A DNA stretch of 64,000 bases from Leuctra nigra. Its lineage: Eukaryota; Arthropoda; Insecta; Plecoptera; Leuctridae. Of the stretch, positions 46,101-56,790 are shown piece by piece. The stretch lies in NCBI GenBank assembly GCA_934045905.1, contig OW203768.1, positions 5,484,316-5,548,315 on the forward strand, given 5' to 3'. The notes under the pieces were generated by a model. That model saw nothing but the letters and a program-made list of their open reading frames with translations. It was not told the DNA's origin and did not search any database. How positions within the stretch are numbered: the first letter of the stretch is position 1; every line of letters starts with the position of its first letter. The position numbers were made by a program, and so were the translations under genes.

Positions 46101-49100
46101 TAGGAGAGGATCACTCCCAGAAATCGAAGAATTCCTGTTGGAAGTGTGGTAACCAGCACGACATAGGCAAATGTCCAGCGTTTGGTTGTACATGCTACAA
46201 ATGCAGTAAACCAAACCACTTTTCAAAAATGTGCAAATGGAAGCAGCAAGAGATGAATAAAGTACATGCTGTCGATGAAGCTGAATCAGATTCAGACGAA
46301 GACAATAATGTGACTTTCCAAGTTGATTTTCTGAAGGTAGATCTAGTTAGGGCTGAGTGGAAACAGGATATAAAGGTAAATAATCGCAACATCTGTTTCA
46401 AGCTAGACCCAGGGTCCGAAGTGAATATACTATCATTTGAGGATTACCAGCAGCTACCAAGCAAACCACAACTTGCTAAGTCATCAAGCAGAATCACGTC
46501 ATATAGTAATAATGAAATCAAATACGAAGGAACTTGTATGCTGAATTGTGAAGTGAAGAATAAACAAGGTCAGTTTAAATTTTACATTGTTTGCGATGCA
46601 GCTCCACCTATAATAGGTCTGACAGCTTGCGAGGAACTTGGATTAGTAAAGAGATTGCATTCAGTGGATAAGTCCAGCTCCACTGCCACAAAGATTTTAG
46701 AAGAATTCTCAGACGTGTTTAAAGGTACTGGCAAGGTTACTAGGCAATATGACATAAAATTACAAGAAAATGCTCAACCTACAGTAATTCCAGCACGTAA
46801 GATTCCTTTGGCATTGAAAGCCAAGGTAAAGGCAGAGTTAGATCGAATGCTGACTAACGGTATCATTGTTAAAGAAGACGAGCCCACTGAATGGGTGCAT
46901 CCTATGGTTATTGTAAATAAGCCAAATGGGAAAATACGGATTTGTCTAGATCCAAGATCACTTAACAAATACATTCAACGGGAGCATCATCCAATGCCAA
47001 CAGGGGAGGAAATTTTTTCAGAACTAAAAGGGGCCAATGTGTTCAGTGTACTAGATGTTTCTGAAGCCTTTTGGCAAATTCCTTTGACAGAGCGTAGTTC
47101 CAAACTATGCACTATAGCAACTCCATTTGGAAGATTTCGCTTTACAAGAATGGCTTTTGGACTTAATAGCGCTCCTGAAGTTCTACAAAAAGAAGTACAA
47201 CATCTCATTGAAGGTTTAGATGGCGTCCATTGCTACATGGATGATATCATTATACATGGCAAAGACCTACAAGAACACAATATAAGACTGAGACAAGTTT
47301 TGTCTCGGGCCAAGGAAGCTAATATTACATTCTCCAAAGAGAAAAGACAGATTGCAGTATCAAAAATAAAATTTCTAGGTCACGATGTATCACCTGAAGG
47401 CTGTTCTGTTCACCAGTCAAAGGTGGAGGCTATCACAAAGATGCCAGTACCGCAAGATCAACAAGCACTGCAACGTTTCCTGGGAATGATTAATTATCTT
47501 GCAAAATACGTTCCTAATCTCTCGGAAGTCACACACCCACTACGACAGTTGTTGCACAAGAACATAGAATACATATGGACAGCTGAGCAACAAAAGGCAT
47601 TTGACAAACTGAAAGACTTGGTGAGTAACGCACCAGTATTGTCATTCTTCGATGATAAAGTTCCAATCACACTTTCAGTTGATGCAAGTCGCTTTGGTTT
47701 GGGTGCAGTTCTATTGCAAAATGGCAAGCCCTTAGCATATGCGTCAGTGTCATTAACACCTACACAGATGAATTACAGCCAGATTGAGAAAGAATTTCTC
47801 GCTATAACTTGGGCGTGTGATCACTTTCATTACTTCCTGTATGGTCGTAAGTTTCTGGTGGAAACAGACCACAAGCCTTTACTTGGGATAGTTCAGAAAC
47901 CTATTGAGAAACTATCTCCTCGTCTACAACGACTCCTGATTCGATTTCAAAGATACAATCCTGAACTCACTCATGTTCCGGGTAAACAGTTATATACAGC
48001 GGATACTCTTTCCAGAGCTCCACTAGCTGATCAGATAGTAGACACAGACTTCTTGGATGGAGAAGCTGGTGCAGTTCACTCGATTGTTACTTTGTCAGAG
48101 CCGAAAGAACGTCAATTTCAAATTGACACAGCTGAAGACTGTGATCTACAAATCGTTCATGAACTAATAGTTCAAGGATGGCCCAATACAAAGCCGGCGA
48201 ATCCCAATTCTGCAGTGAATGCGTACTGGCATTGTCAAGATGAGCTTCATGCTGCAAATGGATTAATCTTCAGAGGATCCCGACTCGTCATCCCTAGAAA
48301 ACAGAGGGCTCACATTTTGTCATTGATTCATCAAGGTCACCAAGGGGTTTCATCTTGTTTAGCAAGAGCACAAGAAGCTGTCTACTGGCCAGGAATTACA
48401 GCAGATATCAAACAGTTAGTGCTGTCATGCAAGGCATGTCTCAAATATTCACCATCTAACAAGAAAGAACCACTTCAACAACACGAGGTACCTAATCTAC
48501 CATGGGAGAAAATTGGAGTGGACTTCTTCAAGATTCAAGGTACAGTCTACATGTTGTTGGTCGATTATCACTCAAAATTTATGGAGTTTAGAGAGTTGAA
48601 AACAACCACAGTCAACGTAGTTATTGCCGAACTGAAGCAGATTTTTACTACGCATGGTATTCCTAGATTTGTAGTTTCCGACAATGGACCACCTTTTGAT
48701 TCTATGAATATAAAAGGTTTTTTCAGTGAATGGGATGTCACCCATCTCACGTCCAGTCCTACGTACCCTCAAAGTAATGGAATGGTGGAACGGGCAGTTG
48801 GCATAGCAAAGGGTTTAATAATCAAAGCTGAAAACTCAGGTCAAGATCCATTGTTAGCACTTTTGGAGTATAACGCAACACCGAAGAATCAGTTACCATC
48901 CCCAGCGCAGATGCTTATGGGAAGACGTCTTCGAACTATACTTCCTAAATCAACGAAACTTCAAAAACCCATATTCAATACCAAATCTACTGTTCAAATA
49001 CTTAAGAAGAAACAACAGGACCAAAAAGACTATTTCGATAAAACTGCACATCCTTTAAAACCACTAACTCCAGGGCAAAGCATACTAGTGAAAAAATCAC

Positions 49101-52100
49101 ATCGTAACTGGATTAATGGTCAAGTCATTTCACAGGATAAAACACCTAGGTCTTACAATGTTTCGACAGAAGAAGGGTCAGTACTCCGCAGAAACCGGAA
49201 AAACTTGAGAGTGAACCCTTCAGCCACAGATTTCGATGCAGCATTGGGCGAGTGTTCATCTCCGATGAAAGCTTCATTATCTCGTGGCTCTACGACTTCA
49301 AGCCAGACACCGAAGAGTTCTGAGGATATAGAAACTTCTTCGGCAACCGGTGTTAGGATACCTGTCATAGTTCCATCACCAGGAGCAAGACTATTGTTTC
49401 CGACTATGCCAATCAAGCCATCGGATACAAACATCAAGACAACGCGCGGGGGGCGAATTATTCAAGCTCCGGCAAGATACCAAGATTAATTTAACTTTAG
49501 ATTTCTTTATGAAAAGGGGAGATGTCATGATATTTGTATACTTAATAACCAGAAGGCTCTGGGTTACCGTGGCAACAAAGAGTTAGTTATAAACAAGACA
49601 GACTAGAGAGCAAATGTACTAATTAACTATTATATATAACTTAAAGTTAATAAACTATTATACTTATAAACTATGTTCTGTCTTTATATATAATAATAAC
49701 TATAACTCAACAGTTTGGAATAAGCTATTAGTTTTATTGTGTCCAGCAGGTGTTTAGAACCCGAAAATTACTAAATTTTTGGGTTCTATACGCCTGCTGG
49801 ACAAAATAAAACGAATAACTTATTCCAAGCTATGAAACTATTTTCATTGAACTGTTCTGAATTCACGTCCATAGCCCTATTTTGTTAACAATTGCACTGG
49901 AAAAAGATATTGATAAAAATCGATTAAAAAACTCTTCAAGGTCAAACTCACTACCCAGCCGTCTTTATACTTAAGAGGGCTTGGTAGTGAGCGTGGCCTT
50001 GACGAGTTTTTTAATCGATTTTTATCAATAACGTTTTCCAGTGTAATTGTTAACAAATTAGGGTTATGGACGTGAATTCAGAACAGTTCAATGAAAATAA
50101 TTTCATAGTTTGGAATAAGCTATTAGTTTTATTGTGTCCAGCAGGTGTTTAGAACCCGAAAATTACTAAATTTTTGGGTTCTAAACGCCTGCTGGACAAA
50201 ATAAAACGAATAACTTATTCCAAGCTATGAAACTATTTTCATTGAACTGTTCTGAATTCACGTCCATAGCCCTATTTTGTTAACAATTGCACTGGAAAAA
50301 GATATTGATAAAAATCGATTAAAAAACTCTTCAAGGTCAAACTCACTACCCAGCCGTCTTAAATAGAGTTCAAATGTTGGAAAAAGTAATTCATGATGGT
50401 AATTTCAAAAAATAAATATTTTGGAATGTTCGATCGGTTGAGCCACGTTAATTATAACAGTCAAGTAGGACTTAACTGTATGCAACTTATTTTACAGTAC
50501 ATTAGGTAAAGTTCATGTTGTTACCTACACCTACCTAAGGTTCAAGAAAGTTTCAAGTTTTTTACAGCTCTTATTTCTCTCTATTTTTTTTATAATTTCC
50601 CAGAACAATATTTTTTTTGTCATAAAATAGGACAAGTATTGGTACCTAATCATTTTATGTAGGTATATTAGGAATATTAATCACATAGTTCTCATAATTA
50701 CTGCATTTGAAAATTGATTGGATTGATTGAAAACTGGATTGGAAAGTCTTGGTATTGGTATTGAACCAGAATGAATGTTCCAGACGCTGGCGCAACAGAG
50801 CCTGCTGTGCGACCACGGCGCGATCCCGTCTCTGGCGGCGCTGCTCTGCTCGCCGCACTACCAGGTGCAGGAGCCGGCGCTCAGCTGTCTGGCAGGCCTC
50901 TGCTTCCAGAACCCCTCGGTGTCGGCGCACGTGGCCACCGCCAGCTACGGCGGCAAGTCCGTGCCCGACATCCTCGCCGACCTCATGGCCAGAGACAAGC
51001 CCAGCGAGATGCAGCTCCTGGCGGCGCAGTGCATGACATACCTGCATCGGGCGGGCGCGCTCAGTTCAGAGGATCCCAAGATACTGTACAGGACGCTGCC
51101 GTGCTTGGTGAGCCTCAAACCATTTCCAAGCACACTTTGTCAAGCTCAAGGATACATTGCCAAGCATTCTTTGCCATTAAATCAGGGATGTTTATGCTCT
51201 GAAATATTAAAGTTAGTAGGTATTCTACGCTCCAAACAAGAGTGTTTTTGCCGTTGAAAAGTATTTATGAGTAATTTATAACTAATTTGGGAAATAAATA
51301 CCAAAATATAGCCAGTGGTTAATTTGGGGGCGGACAAGGGTGGCGTATCCTCTCAATATTTTTTTCAGGGTGGATGCCGTCCGCCCACTTATTTTACATA
51401 GAAGTAAACATCAGCTTAAAATTGTGTACAAATCGCGTAAAAATGCACCAAATTTGGTCATGAAGTTCAAAATTTTCCCGGGGCTATGCGCCTTGGACCC
51501 GCATTATGTTGGCGGGCACTCCCCCCAAGCCCCCAATTATTTCCGTAAGCAAATATGTTTCCTTTAACATAGCCGAACGTCCGCCCACTTATTCCAAATT
51601 AACCAATGAATATCTAGCTAATATATCCATGCTGTCATGATGGTGATGAACCAAGCTGACCTTATTAAAAAGATATTTACAATTCAACTAAAACAATAGT
51701 TTACAACAAGACCCTATAAATAAAAAATCAGATGGAGGATCAAAAAAAATCCCAAAAATCCACCCCGATTTCTAAATTCTAATAATGATTTCTGATTTCC
51801 GACATATTGATCCCAGAGGTAAAGTAAATGATTTGGAAGTGATTTTAGTGAAGGAATCAATATTTTCAAGCAAATTGTGATTTTCAGGACAGTTTACTGA
51901 CAAAATTCCTCATTTACGTTTACATTGTCTTGAATACTTGAGTCTGACGTTGCATGATCTTGCTCTGCAGGTGCGACTGTGCAAGAAGGAGTACAGCCCG
52001 TCGGAGCGCGTGACGGCCGCCGAGGCCCTCGCCTACCTCACCGAGGTGGACACCGAGCTGCAGCGACTGGCCTCCATCTCCAACCAGCTGGTGCCGTCGC

Positions 52101-55100
52101 TGGCCGAGCTGCTGCGCTACCAGCCCATGGCCGGACTCACGCCCAAGATTGCCGAGAGGGAGGCCAAGATGGTGCAGGACATGAAGCAGGCCGGATTCAA
52201 GGTCAGCTGACACCTCAGAACCCATCATCGTCATCCTTCATGGATTAGGCTCATCAGCCTGTTCCGGTCCCCAACGCTTTCTTGGACGTCCTAAATTTCT
52301 TCTTCCTCAGAACCCATTGATGTGATTCTTATTGTGGTGATAAAATGCAATAAATTGCAATCTTCCCAAAGGAAATGCTATTTCAGTGATAAATAATAAT
52401 AATTATCCATCCCTGGTTCCAATTTAATGGGTCAGGGGGTGGGTATTCCCACCAACACTAGGGCCGCAGGACTCCTGGAAACCGGCTGGCCACACCTGGT
52501 GTTTCCTCTTCTTATTCCACTTCTAACTGCTCCACAAATTCATTCCACCGTGTTCTGTCCTCCCACTGTCTCTCAGCCTCCAACTCACTCCACCTTCATC
52601 CTCTCTCCAACACATCCTCCTTGATCAGTCCACCTCCACCTCCACCTGTCTCTCGGTCGCCCCACTCTCCGTGTTCCCACTGTAGCCGCTTCAAACACTA
52701 TCGGTTCCCATGCTCTTCATGTGGCCAAACCACCTAAGCCTCTCTCTTCCCAGCTTGAACTCCACTCTTTCAACCCCCAGCTCTCTTCTTATCTTCATAC
52801 TTCGAAGTGGTCCCAGAATCGATCTTGGGGGCACTCTTGTGATTGACTGTGATAGATATTTTGTTTACAACTTACTTTACTGACTGGAAACTCACGGTAC
52901 CTACTTACATTCATAATTTTAGTTGTATCTACCTACTTTCACCCTCTAAAGCTCAATGAAACAATCAATCATACTTGGATTGTGGCTCATTAAGAAATAA
53001 GAATTAAAAGTATTTTACTTATAAAATTAGAATAAGCAGACTTCAACATGAACATGAAGGTTTGCATAAATATTGTCAAGGTCGTTGCACGGACACTTTT
53101 TTTTCCGCAGGCGTTCGCTTCTCTGGGCGCAAACGACGAGGACATCCGCAAGAAGATTATCGAGACGGACAACCTGATGGACCACATCGTCAGCGGACTG
53201 CAAGACTCGAGTCCTCGGGTGCGACTGGCGGCCGTCAGATGTCTCCACTCGCTCTCACGCTCCGTGCAGCAGCTGCGCACCACCTTCCAGGTAGCCGTCA
53301 CATCGCATTGCGTCGGTGAACAGTTCCTGAAATATTTGTCCCTCGGGCGTAATCATTTTGCTTTATATTAAGATCCAAATTTTTATTCTTCTTTCAGCTG
53401 TTGGATAAATGATATCATAATCATAACTCGGGTATCAATTATTTTTAGATAAACAGATGTGCAAATGCAAAGTTGATCTGTGAATTTCAAATGAGATCAC
53501 TTTTGAGACATTTTTTTTGTGATAACAGCTTTGATAATATTTATCATTGCAATCATAATTATTATATTTTCATTATCAGTAGGTACTAAGCTAATCAATA
53601 ATCATGATACAACTAGTAATCAATCCTGTCATGATAATCACAATTCCAAGACACAGGCTCCCCACGATGAGACTCAACAAAAGACCAAGTAAACAAGTGA
53701 CAGAGTATTGAAATGATTTGATGAAAGGCCCGAGACCCAATCCCGTCCCTGCTCCTGATGATTCAGTAAAAGAGCGTGCAATATTGACTCGTGTTCGTCA
53801 GGACCACTCGGTGTGGCGACCGCTGATGCAACTGCTGCAAGGTGCACCCAACGACGTGCTGACCGTCACCTCCTCGACGCTCTGCAACCTGTTGCTGGAG
53901 TTCTCGCCGTCAAAGGAGCCGATCCTCGAGTCTGGAGCCGTCGACCTGCTCTGCGCGCTCACCCGGCGGCCCGATCCCGCTCTCAGGCTCAACGGCATCT
54001 GGGCACTCATGGTAATGAGCTAGTCCTGAAATAATGTCTAATTCATACGAAGGCTGAATCATACATACTTATATGGTTTTTCCTCTGTTCATAGAACATG
54101 GCATTTCAAGCGGAACAGAAGATCAAGTCTCAGATCTTGACCGCGCTCGGCACAGACCAGATGTTCCGACTTCTCTCCGACATCGAGGTCAGCGTGCTCA
54201 TGAAGACACTCGGTGAGTCCCCGGGCTTCACATAGACACTACGAAACTATCTGTCACAGTAGAGTACTTGAATCCAAGGATCCTAGAATTATTATGATAA
54301 TCTTTTAATGAAGTTCTTTAGTGAGTTATACCGATTTATGAGGGCCGTTCAAGGTAACGTTTTCATGTTTTTTTAATGTATTGACATTCTAAATTGTAAT
54401 GCAGTTGTTAACATAATCACCAGCATGAAACCTATCGATCAATTCTAAATTGAATTTTGAATTTGCAATATAATTCACCATTACAATGTCCCAATATTTG
54501 TGATATTTTTTTTCGATATAAAAAGAAATAGCCTGTCAATATAAATATGCCAATTGCAATGGCCTGACCTTGACAACTGAATCTTCATTATTTTCCAGCT
54601 AATTTCTGGTCAATTATTAAAAAAAAAAAAAAAAAAAAAAAAAATATAGAATGCTCATCTCAGTTTTTCATTCAAAAACCTCTGAAATCGAACTTGAGCA
54701 ACAAACTGTGAGGACCTTGGGCGCTATGTCAGTGCTTGAACGTTTGTTGTCGCGATGTGCAGGGCTGCTGCGCAACCTGTTGTCGACAAAGCCGCACATC
54801 GACCACATCATGTCGCTGCACGGCGCGCAGATCATGCAGGCGGTGGTCCTGATCCTCGAGGGGAGCCACGGGGCGGACGTCAAGGAGCAGGCCATCTGCA
54901 TCCTCGCCAACATCGCCGACGGAGACTCGGCCAAGGACTACATCATGGCCAACGAGGACGTGCTGAAGAAGCTCACCGACTACATGGTACTCTCTCAATC
55001 AATCACTGTCTTACAGGTTCTACAGTTGTAGGGTAGTCTTCCGAACGTAATATCTACAAATTGTTTGTCGATTTATTAATTTTGATTAGATACCACCTAA

Positions 55101-55832
55101 TTTTCAACCTGATAACTTGTTACAAATGTCACAATTTTGTGCTAAAGTTCTTCTAGGAAGTTCAGTTTTAGGGCTCTCAACTGGTATCAACATTGTGATT
55201 TCAATATGATAGTGAAATTATTTCATTTAATGTTTTAATTAATTTTCACTTGTTATACCTACTTTTGTACTCCCTACATTTCTGTGCCAAAGTTCATATG
55301 AACTATTTTAATTATTTTTTATTGTTGTTTTAGCAAAATTTACAGCCTAGCATTGAGGTACAGGATGCAGCTTTTAACAGTGCTATAAAATCTCACTGTA
55401 CATTGCAGTGAAATAAATCATCAATCATTTACAACCAATTTGATGCAAATAATTGTTTTTTTGCCAAAATAAATACAAAAAAGTGAAATCAGCCTTTATT
55501 AAGTTAAATTAATTACAATTGTCCTTATGTCACTGACCCAATCACACACACACCACATAAAATATAACACGCTATACAAATCCCAATCTCAAGAAAGTAC
55601 TGAAACTGACGTTTGATCCCCGCCACAGATGCACTCAAACGTGAAGCTGCAGATCGCGGCCATCTTCTGCATCTCGAACCTGGTGTGGCGCGAGGAGCCT
55701 GGCGCGCTGGAGCGGCAGGCGCGGCTGAGAGACATGGGCGTGTACAAGCTGCTGCAACAGCTGGTGATGACCGCCGACACGCTGCTCTTCGACAAGGTCA
55801 AGACGGCCATGACGCAGTTCACGGACGCCTGA
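43132..55832 (+). CDS. ARMC8: ARMC8, armadillo-repeat subunit of the GID/CTLH E3 ubiquitin ligase
   Basis: Eleven exons join in phase to 665 aa (human about 673): 43132-43158, 43231-43304, 43383-43597, 43685-43875, 50784-51107, 51971-52201, 53111-53290, 53802-54011, 54095-54212, 54763-54986 and 55629-55832 (TGA). It follows ARMC8 from end to end. Highlights are RHYVD-like [112 protein letters not shown] and the final [15 protein letters not shown]. The protein is an all-helical stack of ARM repeats. ARMC8 (yeast Gid5) scaffolds the CTLH complex and helps present substrates. Intron 4 (6.9 kb) carries the gypsy element and a LINE fragment. Two in-frame ATGs open the first exon; the first was taken. 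Confidence 0.95.
44050..44690 (+). pseudogene. LINE (CR1/Jockey-like) 3' fragment
   Basis: An open frame of 167 codons (44063-44566) encodes the RT C-terminal region: [54 protein letters not shown] and [14 protein letters not shown]. The 3' end is a tail of imperfect acaaat/acaaaa repeats (44655-44690). It is the same general LINE type as 18862-19395 but on the + strand, and it lies in ARMC8 intron 4. Confidence 0.75.
44740..45182. repeat. Dispersed repeat, copy 2 (inverse of 20400-20680)
   Basis: Shares inverted words with the SLC17 intron repeat, such as ttgataatcatgcc, caaaaaactttttttctg and ataccaacgtgtgc. No coding content; it runs up to the palindromic repeat hosting the gypsy element. 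Confidence 0.5.
45265..45454 (+). repeat. Gypsy 5' LTR
   Basis: It begins tgtcatgatatttg and ends ctataactcaaca, with the TG...CA ends usual for LTRs. At 190 bp it is short for the group. Confidence 0.95.
45455..45467 (+). promoter_or_regulatory. Gypsy primer-binding site
   Basis: tggtgtcagaagt directly abuts the 5' LTR and begins with TGG, the complement of a tRNA CCA end. I did not assign the priming tRNA. Confidence 0.75.
45503..49489 (+). CDS. Ty3/gypsy gag-pol polyprotein (fused)
   Basis: The polyprotein is 1328 aa in one frame with no frameshift between gag and pol. Gag occupies roughly 1-200 ([16 protein letters not shown] near the start). Two zinc knuckles follow: C212-C224 (CX2C then H) and C231-C244 (CX2CX4HX4C). 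The retropepsin site is near 302, but it reads D-P-G-S where D-T/S-G is usual. RT has YMDD at 578-581. RNase H starts near 727 (SVDASRFG). The integrase has an HHCC finger (HQGHQG, CKAC) and a DDE core (VDFF near 1007, SDNGPPF near 1060, NGMVERAV near 1096). The frame ends 33 bp before the right LTR. All enzymes needed for transposition are present; the odd protease motif is the one doubt about activity. Confidence 0.93.
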   Translation: MAQYQAPKAFEAGVNPAENWERWRQRYEYYVEAADIDLKPVKKQIADLLHTIGEDGLAVYNILEDLPPPDQREVKNILDSITKYYTPYKNTTYLRSLFFNECQKEGQSTDDFVLVLRQKSKDCEFEHLEESLIRDRLIGGIRDQRMRERLLKDHNMTLHKAINLCRANENSILQAKEMEKNEETIHALRRYAHKGTNKKVGEDHSQKSKNSCWKCGNQHDIGKCPAFGCTCYKCSKPNHFSKMCKWKQQEMNKVHAVDEAESDSDEDNNVTFQVDFLKVDLVRAEWKQDIKVNNRNICFKLDPGSEVNILSFEDYQQLPSKPQLAKSSSRITSYSNNEIKYEGTCMLNCEVKNKQGQFKFYIVCDAAPPIIGLTACEELGLVKRLHSVDKSSSTATKILEEFSDVFKGTGKVTRQYDIKLQENAQPTVIPARKIPLALKAKVKAELDRMLTNGIIVKEDEPTEWVHPMVIVNKPNGKIRICLDPRSLNKYIQREHHPMPTGEEIFSELKGANVFSVLDVSEAFWQIPLTERSSKLCTIATPFGRFRFTRMAFGLNSAPEVLQKEVQHLIEGLDGVHCYMDDIIIHGKDLQEHNIRLRQVLSRAKEANITFSKEKRQIAVSKIKFLGHDVSPEGCSVHQSKVEAITKMPVPQDQQALQRFLGMINYLAKYVPNLSEVTHPLRQLLHKNIEYIWTAEQQKAFDKLKDLVSNAPVLSFFDDKVPITLSVDASRFGLGAVLLQNGKPLAYASVSLTPTQMNYSQIEKEFLAITWACDHFHYFLYGRKFLVETDHKPLLGIVQKPIEKLSPRLQRLLIRFQRYNPELTHVPGKQLYTADTLSRAPLADQIVDTDFLDGEAGAVHSIVTLSEPKERQFQIDTAEDCDLQIVHELIVQGWPNTKPANPNSAVNAYWHCQDELHAANGLIFRGSRLVIPRKQRAHILSLIHQGHQGVSSCLARAQEAVYWPGITADIKQLVLSCKACLKYSPSNKKEPLQQHEVPNLPWEKIGVDFFKIQGTVYMLLVDYHSKFMEFRELKTTTVNVVIAELKQIFTTHGIPRFVVSDNGPPFDSMNIKGFFSEWDVTHLTSSPTYPQSNGMVERAVGIAKGLIIKAENSGQDPLLALLEYNATPKNQLPSPAQMLMGRRLRTILPKSTKLQKPIFNTKSTVQILKKKQQDQKDYFDKTAHPLKPLTPGQSILVKKSHRNWINGQVISQDKTPRSYNVSTEEGSVLRRNRKNLRVNPSATDFDAALGECSSPMKASLSRGSTTSSQTPKSSEDIETSSATGVRIPVIVPSPGARLLFPTMPIKPSDTNIKTTRGGRIIQAPARYQD
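49512..49522 (+). promoter_or_regulatory. Gypsy polypurine tract
   Basis: aaaaggggaga-type purine run directly before the 3' LTR, the usual plus-strand primer site. Confidence 0.8.
49523..49712 (+). repeat. Gypsy 3' LTR
   Basis: 190 bp, read base by base as identical to the 5' LTR at 45265-45454. Confidence 0.95.
51314..51605. repeat. MITE-like element in ARMC8 intron 5
   Basis: tggttaatttgg with gcggac at the left end is matched by gtccgc and ccaaattaacca at the right end. The arms are imperfect and about 290 bp apart. The interior holds cgcattatgttggcggg-type sequence and no useful frame. Confidence 0.45.
52392..52850 (-). pseudogene. Decayed LINE 3' fragment
   Basis: It begins on the + strand with aat repeats and ccctggttcc, then accggctggcca, the same layout as the 3' end of the copies at 2640 and 15560. 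On the minus strand it decodes as broken frames of the LINE C-terminal region (HMKS..., WFGHMKR-like). It lies in ARMC8 intron 6. Confidence 0.65.
54618..54645. repeat. Poly-A run
   Basis: A run of more than 25 consecutive A in ARMC8 intron 9. It could be the tail of a retroposed sequence, but nothing upstream is recognisable. Confidence 0.9.
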
Positions 55833-55976
55833 GAGCTGGTGTTCTACTACGAGTAGCGGAGGACGGAGGTGATGTACTGGCTGTGATGTGAGGGAAGGCA
55901 AACCAAACAGCTCCGTTTCTTGGGATAGGTATTTCATTTTTATGCATTTTTACAGAATAGTGGAATTTTGATAACG

Positions 55977-56309
55977 GGAAATGCTTGGTTCGTCAAAACA
56001 TTTTTTGAAATTTCTCATCATGCTAACAGAATTTTAAAAAATCAGATAGTAGCGACCCATTACAGTGTAGTGGACTAAATGATGCAGTACTTGATGACAC
56101 CTGGTATGACCTCAAAGTGTTAAATACGATTGTCGATTATTTTACCATAAATATCGTATTTTACACTTTGAGGTCATACCAGAGGTCACAGTGTACTCCA
56201 CTATCGTGCAATATTTAGTCGCTGTAATGGGTGGTTACTATCTGATTTTTTAAAATTCTTCAGCGTGAAGAGAAATTTCAAATAAACTTTTGACGAACCA
56301 TGCATTTCC
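55977..56309. mobile_element. Foldback MITE, 333 bp, copy 2 of the family at 300-840
   Basis: The ends ggaaatgcttggttcgtcaaaa and its inverse (ttttgacgaaccatgcatttcc) have one mismatch. Inward are aaaatcagatagtagcgac / gttactatctgatttt arms, then a third pair (tggtatgacctcaaagtgt / acactttgaggtcatacca). It lies just after the ARMC8 stop codon and may be part of its 3' UTR. Confidence 0.7.
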
Positions 56310-56399
56310 TGTTTGCTTACCCAGGCCTCTTAAAAGTTGAAATCCTGGTTTTATGGGAAATTGAAGTTGAATCAGGATGTTAAGTAGGAAACCAAGAGA

Positions 56400-56450
56400 C
56401 CTGGACAAAGCAAGGTCTCGAACCTGGAGACTGAGCTACGCTGGCAAGAT
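56400..56450 (-). repeat. tRNA-like SINE fragment
   Basis: On the minus strand, gcgtagctcagtctccaggttcgagacct combines an A-box-like tagctcagt with a B-box-like ggttcgagacc. The distance between the boxes is much shorter than in a real tRNA, so it is a truncated SINE head at most. Confidence 0.35.
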
Positions 56451-56689
56451 GGATGGTAACTACACATCATCCTGAATCAATTGGAAGTTTTCCTTAAAAT
56501 CCAGTTTCTCATCATTGGACCTGAAAAGCAACTCTTCAAGTCTAGTATAAAAGGGTTGCGCTTGCATGTGCAATGAGATGCGTGATAGTATGGTCACCGG
56601 TGGTATGACAGTTCGTAGTGAGCATTCTCGACCATCATTCCATTCTCCTCGGAGATCTCTAACTCTCATCAGTGCGTTGTGTAAAAAAT

Positions 56690-56790
56690 GGTATTCTTCT
56701 GACTTGGTGGCTCAGTTGCGATCTCTTTCCTGGCAAGTGAGAGGTCCCAGGTTTGAGCCCCGGTTCGGCAAGATATTTTCACTTCGCATC
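56690..56790 (+). repeat. tRNA-derived SINE
   Basis: tggtggctcagttgcg resembles a polymerase III A box and ggtttgagccccgg a B box, about 50 bp apart. The segment between matches the remnant at 22745-22900. No cloverleaf with a usable anticodon was found, so this is not scored as a tRNA gene. Confidence 0.5.

Larger units (their letters stand above)
45265..49712 (+). mobile_element. Intact Ty3/gypsy LTR retrotransposon, 4448 bp
   Basis: Two 190-bp LTRs that read as identical flank a single uninterrupted gag-pol frame. The 5-bp duplication gtttg lies at 45260-45264 and 49713-49717. The primer-binding site follows the left LTR directly and a polypurine tract precedes the right one. There is no envelope frame. 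Identical LTRs and an intact frame indicate a very recent insertion. It lies in ARMC8 intron 4 in the same direction as the gene, so its LTR could act on ARMC8 transcripts. Confidence 0.95.
45183..50361. repeat. Tandem palindromic repeat, split by the gypsy insertion
   Basis: Left piece 45183-45264 and right piece 49718-50361 together form about 1.7 copies of a unit with a period near 392 bp once the gypsy element and its duplication are removed. Each unit holds two palindromes: one centred near 49780 (arms ggaataagct...gtccagcagg), the other near 49970 (arms atcgattaaaaaactc / gagttttttaatcgat). The second copy starts at about 50030 (cgttttccagtgtaattg). Copies are nearly identical. The coordinates include the inserted element. 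Confidence 0.7.

Noticed and set aside
56690..56790. Possible functional tRNA gene
   Set aside because: A- and B-box-like segments are present but no cloverleaf or anticodon stem could be paired; SINE is the better call.
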